Source: 66-474 sp964489055 (GTDB taxonomy: Bacteria; Pseudomonadota; Gammaproteobacteria; Xanthomonadales; Rhodanobacteraceae). From it: DNA of 34,387 bases. A model generated the notes under the pieces. It saw nothing but the letters and a program-made list of their open reading frames with translations, was not told the origin of the DNA and ran no database searches. This document shows, piece by piece, positions 14,664-21,712 of the stretch (its first letter is position 1; every line of letters begins with the position of its first letter). The stretch is taken from contig CAZAXF010000033.1 of the NCBI GenBank assembly GCA_964489055.1, positions 1-34,387 of the forward strand. The letters are read 5' to 3'. The position numbers were made by a program, and so were the translations under genes.

Positions 14664-15320
14664 TCAGCGCGCGACGCGGAAGGTGAGGTTGTAGCGGAGC
14701 GCCCCGGTTTGCGGGTGCGCGCCGTCCTTCACCGGCAGCACGCCGTGGTAACGCATCCGCGAGGGGCCGCCCCACGCCACCACGTCGCCGTGCACCAGCG
14801 GCACGCGTCGCTGCCGTTCACCACGCGCCAGGCCGCCCCACAGGAAGGTTGCGGGCAGGCCCAGCGATACCGACACGATCGGCGAGCGGCGGTCGCGTTC
14901 GTCATGGTCGCGGTGCAGGGTGAGGCGTGTGCCGACGGCGTAACGGTTGACCAGGCACACGTCCGGCGCGTAGTCCTCGAAACCGGCCTGGTGCGCGGCC
15001 TCGCGCGCCAGCCGCGCAAACACCGCCGGCATCGCCGGCCACGGATTGCCGGTCTCCGGATCGAGCCGGGTGTAGCGGTAGCCGCGCCGATCGCTGTACC
15101 AGCCCACCGCGCCGCAGTTGGTCATCGCCACCGACATCGTCTTGCCGCCGGGCGTGACCAGGTGCCGGAACGGCGATCGCGCCGCGGTGCGCGCGATGCC
15201 CCGCAGCAGCGCATCGGCATGCTCCAGCGCGAAGCCGCGCAGCACCCACGCACCGGGCGCCAGTTCCTCGTGGGCGCGCGAGGGCGATTCGGGTTCAAAC
15301 AGCGGCAGGGTGGTGGGCAT
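14664..15320 (-). CDS. alkB: AlkB-type DNA alkylation repair dioxygenase
   Basis: 218 residues, very near the 216 of E. coli AlkB. This Fe(II)/2-oxoglutarate dioxygenase repairs 1-methyladenine and 3-methylcytosine by oxidative demethylation. Iron ligands are visible as H136 and D138 in LTLHRDHDE and H192 in MRYHGVLP. The 2-oxoglutarate-binding arginines are R209 and R215 in LRYNLTFR. Substrate-lid residues such as NCGAVGWYSDRRGYRY (about 68-83) fit the family. It lies in the same direction between glnA (18 bp upstream) and ntrB (37 bp downstream). It may be transcribed from the glnA promoter, as part of a nitrogen-controlled unit. No Ada-type operator was found. Confidence 0.92.
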   Translation of the reverse strand: MPTTLPLFEPESPSRAHEELAPGAWVLRGFALEHADALLRGIARTAARSPFRHLVTPGGKTMSVAMTNCGAVGWYSDRRGYRYTRLDPETGNPWPAMPAVFARLAREAAHQAGFEDYAPDVCLVNRYAVGTRLTLHRDHDERDRRSPIVSVSLGLPATFLWGGLARGERQRRVPLVHGDVVAWGGPSRMRYHGVLPVKDGAHPQTGALRYNLTFRVAR

Positions 15321-15338
15321 GGCCCCCGATGATGCATC

Positions 15339-16748
15339 TCAGATGCTGTAGTACATCTGGTATTCCAGCGGATGGGTGGAGGCGCGATAGGCGGTGACTT
15401 CCTTCATCTTCAGGGCGATGTAGGCGTCGATGAAATCGTCGCTCATCACTCCGCCGGCCTTGAGGAACTCGCGGTCCACGTCGAGGGCGTCCAGCGCGGC
15501 GTCCAGCGAGGAGCACACCTGCGGGATGTCGCGCTCCTCCTCGGGCGGCAGGTCGTAGAGGTCCTTGTCCATCGGCGCGCCGGGGTCGATCTTGTTCAAT
15601 ATGCCGTCCAGGCCGGCCATCATCAGCGCGGTGAAGGTGAGGTAGCCCGAATTCATCGGGTCGGGGAAGCGCACCTCGATGCGCCGGCCCCTGGGATTGC
15701 TCACGTAGGGAATGCGGCACGACGCCGAACGGTTGCGCGCGGAATAGGCCAGCATGATCGGCGCCTCGAAACCGGGCACCAAGCGCTTGTAGGAGTTGGT
15801 GGCCGAATTGGCGAAGGCGTTGATGGTGCGCGCATGCTTGAAGATGCCGCCGATGTAGTACAGCGCCAGTTGCGACAAGCCGCCGTATAGTTCGCCCGCG
15901 AACAGGTTCTTGCCGTCCTTGGAAAGCGACTGGTGGACGTGCATCCCCGAGCCGTTGTCGCCGACCAGCGGCTTGGGCATGAAGGTGGCGGTCTTGCCGG
16001 CAGCGTGCGCGACGTTGCGGATCACGTACTTCATGGTCTGCAGGTCGTCGGCCTTGTGCAGCAGCGTGTTGAAGCGCACGCCGATTTCGCACTGCCCGGC
16101 GGTGGCGACCTCGTGGTGGTGCACCTCGACCACCTGGCCCAGCGACTCGAGCACCTTGCACATTTCCGCACGCAGGTCGGCCAGGGAGTCCACCGGCGGC
16201 AGCGGGAAATAGCCGCCCTTCACGCCGGGCCGGTGGCCGTGGTTGCCTTCCTCGTAGCGGTAACGCGAACTCCACGAGGCTTCCTCGGAGCCGAGTTCGT
16301 AGAACACGCGACCCATGTCGTTCTGCCAGCGCACCGAATCGAAGATGAAGAATTCCGGCTCCGGTCCGAACAGCGCGGTGTCGGCGACGCCGGTCGAATT
16401 GAGGTGGGCCTCGGCACGCCGCGCAATCGAGCGCGGGTCGCGGCTGTAGGCCTGCATGGTGAATGGTTCCAGCACGTCGCAGACGATGTTGATCTGCTTG
16501 TGTGCGGCGAAGGGATCGACGAACGCGGTGGCCGCATCGGGCATCAGGATCATGTCCGACTCGTTGATGCCCTTCCATCCGGCGATCGACGAGCCGTCGA
16601 ACATCTTGCCGTCCTCGAAGGTGTCGGCGTCGAACGCGTGCGCCGGAAACGACACGTGGTGCTGGGTACCGCGCATGTCGGCAAAGCGCAGATCGACGAA
16701 TTCGATGCTTTCGCTCTTGATGGTTTCGAGGACGGTTTCGGGGGTCAT
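15339..16748 (-). CDS. glnA: Glutamine synthetase, type I
   Basis: 469 residues. It condenses glutamate, ammonia and ATP to glutamine, as a dodecamer in the cytoplasm. Family motifs in order: FDGSSIAGWKGINESDM (beta-grasp), FGPEPEFFIFDS, VEVHHHEVATAGQCE, GDNGSGMHVHQSLSKDG (ATP/glutamate site), and NRSASCRIPYV. The adenylylation Tyr is in DKDLYDLPPEE (about residue 398), which makes this a GSI-beta enzyme regulated by GlnE. The start MTPETVLETI is chosen because E. coli-type GlnA begins at the same point; an upstream ATG in this frame would add a non-homologous leader. It is followed closely by alkB and ntrBC and is preceded by a sigma-54 promoter. Confidence 0.96.
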   Translation of the reverse strand: MTPETVLETIKSESIEFVDLRFADMRGTQHHVSFPAHAFDADTFEDGKMFDGSSIAGWKGINESDMILMPDAATAFVDPFAAHKQINIVCDVLEPFTMQAYSRDPRSIARRAEAHLNSTGVADTALFGPEPEFFIFDSVRWQNDMGRVFYELGSEEASWSSRYRYEEGNHGHRPGVKGGYFPLPPVDSLADLRAEMCKVLESLGQVVEVHHHEVATAGQCEIGVRFNTLLHKADDLQTMKYVIRNVAHAAGKTATFMPKPLVGDNGSGMHVHQSLSKDGKNLFAGELYGGLSQLALYYIGGIFKHARTINAFANSATNSYKRLVPGFEAPIMLAYSARNRSASCRIPYVSNPRGRRIEVRFPDPMNSGYLTFTALMMAGLDGILNKIDPGAPMDKDLYDLPPEEERDIPQVCSSLDAALDALDVDREFLKAGGVMSDDFIDAYIALKMKEVTAYRASTHPLEYQMYYSI

Positions 16749-16782
16749 GGACAAGGCTCGCGGGGGAAGGAACAAGGATACA

Positions 16783-16800
16783 CTGCAAGCGGGATGCCAG
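16783..16800 (-). promoter_or_regulatory. Sigma-54 promoter of glnA
   Basis: On the minus strand, CTGGCATCCCGCTTGCAG matches the -24/-12 consensus TGGCAC-N5-TTGCA with one difference (TGGCAT). Start would be near 16771, about 23 bases before the glnA ATG. NtrC-like sites lie upstream at 16850-16878. Confidence 0.75.
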
Positions 16801-16849
16801 CTTTGACAAGGCGTGAAATCAAGCGGTTGCCGCACGCTTGCCCGTCAAT

Positions 16850-16878
16850 TGCATCAATGTGGTGCAGGGCGTGCATCA
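16850..16878 (-). promoter_or_regulatory. NtrC-like sites upstream of glnA
   Basis: Three half-sites occur: TGCATCA (16850-16856), TGGTGCA (16860-16866) and TGCATCA (16872-16878). GCACCACATTGATGC on the minus strand (16865-16851) fits GCAC-N5-TGGTGC with one mismatch. The centre is about 85-90 bp upstream of the predicted start, a normal enhancer distance. The half-site layout resembles that at 14614-14642. Confidence 0.6.
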
Positions 16879-16939
16879 TTCGGGTGAAACATTCGCTGCG
16901 CAACGCGGCAACGCCGGCATCGTGCCGCTGCCCGCACGA

Positions 16940-17278
16940 TCAGGCGAGCTTCGCACCCGGCGGCACCGGCTTGTCCGGGACGCACAGCGCGACATCGCCG
17001 TCGGCATCGTGGAATCCCGTGACCAGGCATTCACTCATCAGCGGCCCGATCTGCCTGGGCGGGAAATTCACCACGCCCACCACCAGTTTGCCGACCAGTT
17101 CGTCGGGACGGTACAGCGCGGTGATCTGCGCGCTGGATTTCTTCACGCCGACGTCCGGCCCGAAGTCGACTTCCAGCAGGTACGCCGGTTTGCGCGCCTC
17201 GGGAAACACCCGCGCGCTCACGACGCGGCCCACGCGCAGTTCGACCCTGGCGAAATCATCCCAGCCAATGGTTTCCAT
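16940..17278 (-). CDS. csaA: CsaA-like tRNA-binding protein
   Basis: 112 residues, the standard CsaA length. It consists almost only of the tRNA-binding (EMAP-II/OB-fold) domain: MGWDDFARVELRVGRVVSARVFPEARKPAYLLEVDFG-type strands, then KKSSAQITALYRPDELVGKLVVGVVNFPPRQIGPLMSECLVTGF, which contains the KSSAQI and VNFPP-IG-MSE signatures. Members bind tRNA and were first described as chaperone-like in Bacillus secretion; the bacterial role is unclear. An AGGAGG site lies seven bases before the ATG at 17278. It is divergent from the Ca2+/H+ antiporter, with 51 bp between the starts, so their promoters must overlap. Confidence 0.88.
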   Translation of the reverse strand: METIGWDDFARVELRVGRVVSARVFPEARKPAYLLEVDFGPDVGVKKSSAQITALYRPDELVGKLVVGVVNFPPRQIGPLMSECLVTGFHDADGDVALCVPDKPVPPGAKLA

Positions 17279-17329
17279 GTGCTGCCTCCTGAACGGCATA
17301 CTGTAGCGAGGGACGTGGGGAGTACGCAC

Positions 17330-18460
17330 ATGCGGTCGGAGTCCACGGTGTTTCGGAGGGTGCAGGCCGAATGGCCGCTGCCGGTGGCCCTGGCGATACT
17401 TGTCGTCGGTTGGCTGGGCAGGCCGCAGCTGGCGGCCCACGGCGTGGGCAACCTCGCGATCGGCGTTGCGTTCGCGGCGTATTTCATCGGTGCGCTGCTG
17501 TCGGCGATCTGGGCCACGCACCACGCCGAGCATCTCGCGATGCGCTTCGGCGAACCCTTCGGCACCCTGATGCTGACGCTCTCGGCGATTTCGCTGGAAA
17601 TCGCCACCGTGGTCACCGTGATGCTGCACAACGCCGACAATCCGGCGTTCGGGCGCGACACCATGTTCTCGGTGGTGATGATCGTGCTGAACGGAATCAT
17701 CGGCGTGGCGCTGCTGGTCGGCGGCATCCGCCACCACGAACAGACCTACAACCTGCGCGGCGCCAAGGCGTTCCTGAGCCTCCTGATCCCGCTGGCGACG
17801 CTGGCGCTGATCTGGCCCGACTTCACCACGACCACCGGCGTGGGCACCTTGTCGCTGGTGCAGAAGGTGTTCCTGCTGGTGATGTCGCTGTTGTTGTACG
17901 CGGCGTTCCTGGTGATCCAGACGCGCACCCACACCAGTTTCTTCGTCGCCGAAATCGAAGCCGAGGCCGAGGTCATGGACCAGCCGCCGGCGCATCCGGA
18001 ATCACCGAAGGGCTGGCCGAGGCACGCGCTGTTGCTGGTGGTCTACCTGGTTTTGGTGGTGCTGCTGGCCAAGCTGTTCGCGTTGCCGCTGGAGACCGGG
18101 GTGGCGCGGTTGGGCCTGCCGGTGGCGCTGGCAGGCTTTGCGGTGGCGATCCTGGTGCTGGCACCCGAGGGCATCGCGGCAATCCGCGCGGCGCGCCTCA
18201 ACCAGATGCAGCGGGCCATGAACATCGGCCTGGGCACCGCACTTTCGACCATCGCGCTGACGGTGCCGGCGGTGCTGCTGATCGACCTTTTCCTCGGCCG
18301 CCCCGCGGTGCTGGGCCTGAGTCCGGCCAACATGATGATGCTGGCGCTGACCTTCGGGGTGTCGATCCTGACCCTGGGCAGTGGCCGCACCAACGCGATG
18401 CAGGGGCTGGTGCACCTGTTGTTGTTCCTGACCTACGTGGTATTGCTGTTCTCGCCGTAA
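17330..18460 (+). CDS. chaA: ChaA-type Ca2+(Na+)/H+ antiporter
   Basis: 376 residues with about eleven hydrophobic segments, an inner-membrane protein of the CaCA cation/proton-exchanger superfamily. The two alpha-repeat motifs are visible: TLSAISLEIATVVTVMLHN (about 82-100) and LVLAPEGIAAIRAARLNQ followed by NIGLGTALSTIALTVP (about 275-315). The Glu in each repeat is the expected ion-binding residue. A central charged loop (FVAEIEAEAEVMDQPPAHPESPKGW) separates the halves. The ATG at 17330 follows GGGGAG at 17316-17321. The annotation as Ca2+/H+ or Na+/H+ is inferred from ChaA; actual ion specificity cannot be read from sequence. It is 43 bp upstream of hemJ and probably cotranscribed with it. 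Confidence 0.85.
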   Translation: MRSESTVFRRVQAEWPLPVALAILVVGWLGRPQLAAHGVGNLAIGVAFAAYFIGALLSAIWATHHAEHLAMRFGEPFGTLMLTLSAISLEIATVVTVMLHNADNPAFGRDTMFSVVMIVLNGIIGVALLVGGIRHHEQTYNLRGAKAFLSLLIPLATLALIWPDFTTTTGVGTLSLVQKVFLLVMSLLLYAAFLVIQTRTHTSFFVAEIEAEAEVMDQPPAHPESPKGWPRHALLLVVYLVLVVLLAKLFALPLETGVARLGLPVALAGFAVAILVLAPEGIAAIRAARLNQMQRAMNIGLGTALSTIALTVPAVLLIDLFLGRPAVLGLSPANMMMLALTFGVSILTLGSGRTNAMQGLVHLLLFLTYVVLLFSP

Positions 18461-18503
18461 CGGCGGGTTTTGCCGGCGGCACCCCTTTCCTGCGGAGTTC
18501 CCG

Positions 18504-18926
18504 ATGCTGGCCCTGTGGCTGAAATCATTCCATATCATCGGCGTGGTCACCTGGTTCGCCGGGTTGTTCTACCTGCCACGGCTGTTCGTGTACCACGCGC
18601 AGGCGCGCGAAGCGCCGGTGCTGGAGCGCCTGCAGGTGATGGAACGGCGGCTGCTTGTGATGACCCACATCGGCGGCGCGCTGGCGCTCGGGTTCGGCAT
18701 CGCCACACTTGCCAGCGAGCCGTTCTACCTCGCCGCCGGCTGGCTGCACGTGAAGCTGGCGCTGGTTGCACTGCTGGTCATCTACCACGCCATGCTGGTG
18801 AAGCTGGTGCGGGACTTCGCGCGCGCGCGCTGCGGCTGGTCGTCCGGAACCTTGCGCTGGTTCAACGAGATTCCCGGGGTGTTGCTGCTGGCGATCGTGA
18901 TCCTGGCCGTGGTCAAGCCGTTCTAG
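18504..18926 (+). CDS. hemJ: Protoporphyrinogen oxidase HemJ
   Basis: 140 residues with four membrane helices, the standard HemJ size. It oxidises protoporphyrinogen IX to protoporphyrin IX in heme synthesis in the inner membrane. KSFHIIGVVTWFAGLFYLPRLFVYH contains the conserved His (H10) and the YLPRLFVYH phrase. GWLHVKLALVALLVIYH has the conserved His/Lys pair, and LRWFNEIPGVLLLAIVILAVVKPF is the C-terminal signature. A GGAG at about 18495 precedes the ATG by a normal distance. It follows the antiporter gene by 43 bp, with no clear promoter of its own. Confidence 0.93.
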   Translation: MLALWLKSFHIIGVVTWFAGLFYLPRLFVYHAQAREAPVLERLQVMERRLLVMTHIGGALALGFGIATLASEPFYLAAGWLHVKLALVALLVIYHAMLVKLVRDFARARCGWSSGTLRWFNEIPGVLLLAIVILAVVKPF

Positions 18927-19104
18927 CCTGCATTGTCCACCGGCCTTCTACTGCGCCGGCCCAAGGACACGCCCTGACCGGCTTTCGCTCGGTCGGGGTG
19001 CTCGACGTACCTGCACTGCACGCGCTTCGGCCGCGATCACCAATCAGTGCACGCCCTCGGAACGCCTCGCTACGCGACGTGGCGGGAAATGCGGGCTGGC
19101 CCGG

Positions 19105-19135
19105 TTGCGCCGGCGGGCGTGCGGCTTGGTATAGT
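19105..19135 (+). promoter_or_regulatory. Promoter of the phosphorelay operon
   Basis: TATAGT (19130-19135) is a good -10 box, with TTGCGC at 19105-19110 as a weak -35 at a long 19-bp spacing. Start would be near 19142, giving a leader of about 18 nt with GGGGA before the ATG. The rest of 18927-19104 holds no gene; GACCG / CGGTC near 18975 could form a weak hairpin after hemJ. Confidence 0.5.
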
Positions 19136-19159
19136 GCGAACACGCGGGGAGTCAAGCCC

Positions 19160-21712
19160 ATGGCATCGCAGATGTCCCAGCCGAATACGGATGCCGAGCT
19201 GCAGACGGCGTTCCGCCAGCATTTTCCGCGGCGCCTGAAAACGCTGTTGCGGCGGGCGCGTGCGCAATGCCGCACCGGCTGGGATTGCAACGTGTTGCGC
19301 TCGCTGCATGACGAAATCGCGCTGCTGGCCGGCGCCTGCGGCCGCTACGGCATGCTGGAAGCCGGCGATCGCCTGCTGGCACTGGAATCCACGCTGGCCC
19401 CCGCGCTCGAGACCGGGCAGATGCCCGACGCTGCCACGACCGGCCAGATCGACGGCCTGCTGGACAGCCTGCGCCCGCACCTGCAGCACCTGGCGCCGGC
19501 CGCGAATGTTTCGGCGTGGCTGCACGACGATTCCGGTGCCCGTGCCGCGCGCGATCCGTTTCCGCGCTGCGAAATGCCGCCGCCGGGCTACCCGGCGCTG
19601 CTGGGCGTGCCCGATGCCGGGCCTGCCCCGGACCTTCCGGCGGCAAACGCCGAAGAAGTCGGCGAACGCGCTCCGGAGCCGGCCGCCGCCACGCCCGCCG
19701 ATCCGGCCCGCGGTCCGCGGGTGCGCATCCTCAACGACGACGAACCCATCGTCAACGAGCTGCTGCTGCGCCTGGACCACCAGGGCTGCGACGTGGCCCT
19801 GGTCGAGGACTTCGACGCCCTGCTCGAGCAGATGCAGGAGGATCCGCCCGGGCTGATCGTGCTGGTCGCCGACACTGCGACCCGCTTCGATGCCCTGGCC
19901 GTGGCGCTGCGGACCGCGCGCGTGGAGTCGAGCAACCCGCTGCGCCTGCTGGCGTTGCTGCGCGCACCCGACGTGGAAATGCGCCTGCGGGTGCTGCGCC
20001 TGGGGGCCGACCGCTGCATCGCGCTGCCGGCCAGCTCCGAGGAAGTGCTCAATGCGGCGCGTGAACTTGCCGAGGTGGAACAGGACAGCCCCTACCGCGT
20101 GCTGATCGTCGACGATGATGCCGCGCAGTCGCTGTTCGCGCAGGCGATCCTGCGTCGCGCCGGGATGGAAACACGGGTGCTGGCCGAGTCGCTGCCGGTC
20201 CTGGAAGAGCTCGACCGCTTCCAACCCGACCTGCTGCTGCTCGATCTGAACATGCCCGACTGCGACGGCTTCGAGTTGACCACGCTGATCCGCGAGCGCG
20301 AGGGTTACGTCAACACGCCCATCGTGTTCCTGTCCGGCGAGCTCGACGAAGACCGCCAGTTCGCGGCGCTGGACGCCGGCGCCGACGATTTCCTGATCAA
20401 GCCGATCCGCCCGGCCCACCTGATCGCCGCCGTGACCAACCGGGTGCGCCGGGCGCGCGAGGCTGCCACGCGCACCCGCCGGCGCCGGCGGCGTGACGCG
20501 GCCACCGGCCTGCACGAACGGGCCCAGCTCCTGGATGCCCTGTCAGAACACCTGGCCACGGGCGGCGGATCCGCCGCGCGCGGGGGCCTGGTCGGCGTGG
20601 AGCTGCACGACGCCGACACCCTGCGTGCGCAGGGAGACCGCGGCGCCTTCGACCAGCTTCTCACCCAGGTCGGCGAGTTCGTCGTCGGCCAGGTTCCCGC
20701 CGGCGGCATGACCGCGCGCTACGGGCAGGCCGGATTCCTGGTGTTCGCGCCCGCGCTGGAGCGGGACGGCCTGGTGGCGCTGGCGACCGAACTGGCCAGG
20801 GCCGTCGAGGACCAGCGTTTCGGGGCCCGGGCCACGGCGGTGCGCCTGCATTGCGCGGTGTGTCCGTTCGATGCCGGCACCAGCGAATCGGCGGTGGCGC
20901 TGGCCGCCGTCGAGCGCACCCTGGGCACCGCGCGCGCGGACCCCGGGCGGGTCGCCGTCGGGAGCGCGGCGCCGGCCAACGCGGGCGGGCTGGCCGCGTC
21001 GATCGCGGCCGCGCTTGCGACCGGATCATTCGACCTGGCCTTCCAGCCCGTGATCCCGATCCGCGGCGCCTCGCAGCCGCTGTACCAGGCGCTGCTGCGG
21101 CTGCACAACGGCGAGCGTGAATACCTGGCCGCGGAACTGGTGCCCGTGGCCACCCGTGCCGGCACCATCGCCGCGGTGGACGCCTGGGTGGTGGGACGCT
21201 GCATCGGCATCCTCGCCCGGCGCCGCCAGGGTGGCGACCAGGCGCGCCTGATCGCCAGCCAGTCCATGCTCGGCTGGGACGACGTGGCGCGCCGGGCGAC
21301 CCTGGCCGCGCGCCTGGCCGCGGCCGGCGTGCCCGCCGATGCGCTGGTGCTGGAATTTCGCAGTGAAGCAGCGCTCGCCGACCCCAACGCACTGGTCGAG
21401 TTGATTTCGTCGCTGAAGGAGATCGGCCTGTCGCTGGCGCTGGCGGGGGTCGACCGGCAGACGCTGGACGCCGGCTGGATCGGTCAGTTGCCACTCGACT
21501 ACGTGAAGCTGCACCACGACCTGCCCGAGGACGACCTGCCCGAGGTGGTGGCGGCCGCGCACGCCAACGGCGCACGCGTGATCGCGCCGCGCATCGAAAC
21601 GGCGGCACATGCCGAACGGCTGCGCCAGGGCGGGGTGGACATGCTGCAGGGCAATTGTTTCCGGCCGCCCGCGGCGGCGATGGAGCCGGTGGCGCCGCAG
21701 GGAGGCGTGTGA
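19160..21712 (+). CDS. Hpt-REC-REC protein with degenerate GGDEF and EAL domains
   Basis: 850 residues. An N-terminal helical region (about 20-110) has an Hpt-like stretch, SLHDEIALLAGACGRYG, with candidate H50. A pseudo-receiver (about 186-300) starts RILNDDEP but lacks the usual Asp and Lys positions (ALPASSEE replaces the KP motif). A second, canonical receiver (about 312-430) has VLIVDDDAA, D362 in LLLDLNMPDCDGF and Lys in DDFLIKPI. A basic linker follows. The GGDEF-like domain has GQAGF where GGDEF would be (about 522). The EAL-like domain (about 612-840) has FQPVIP, but YQALLR replaces EALLR, LAGVDR replaces the DDFG dyad and IAPRIE replaces AEGVE. It is therefore probably not an active cyclase or phosphodiesterase. 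The stop overlaps the kinase gene (TGATG). Confidence 0.85.
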   Translation: MASQMSQPNTDAELQTAFRQHFPRRLKTLLRRARAQCRTGWDCNVLRSLHDEIALLAGACGRYGMLEAGDRLLALESTLAPALETGQMPDAATTGQIDGLLDSLRPHLQHLAPAANVSAWLHDDSGARAARDPFPRCEMPPPGYPALLGVPDAGPAPDLPAANAEEVGERAPEPAAATPADPARGPRVRILNDDEPIVNELLLRLDHQGCDVALVEDFDALLEQMQEDPPGLIVLVADTATRFDALAVALRTARVESSNPLRLLALLRAPDVEMRLRVLRLGADRCIALPASSEEVLNAARELAEVEQDSPYRVLIVDDDAAQSLFAQAILRRAGMETRVLAESLPVLEELDRFQPDLLLLDLNMPDCDGFELTTLIREREGYVNTPIVFLSGELDEDRQFAALDAGADDFLIKPIRPAHLIAAVTNRVRRAREAATRTRRRRRRDAATGLHERAQLLDALSEHLATGGGSAARGGLVGVELHDADTLRAQGDRGAFDQLLTQVGEFVVGQVPAGGMTARYGQAGFLVFAPALERDGLVALATELARAVEDQRFGARATAVRLHCAVCPFDAGTSESAVALAAVERTLGTARADPGRVAVGSAAPANAGGLAASIAAALATGSFDLAFQPVIPIRGASQPLYQALLRLHNGEREYLAAELVPVATRAGTIAAVDAWVVGRCIGILARRRQGGDQARLIASQSMLGWDDVARRATLAARLAAAGVPADALVLEFRSEAALADPNALVELISSLKEIGLSLALAGVDRQTLDAGWIGQLPLDYVKLHHDLPEDDLPEVVAAAHANGARVIAPRIETAAHAERLRQGGVDMLQGNCFRPPAAAMEPVAPQGGV

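Noticed and set aside
14643..14670. A sigma-54 promoter for ntrB
   Set aside because: No TGGCAC-N5-TTGC pattern is present; the visible signals are a -10-like box and the NtrC operator, which fit repression better.
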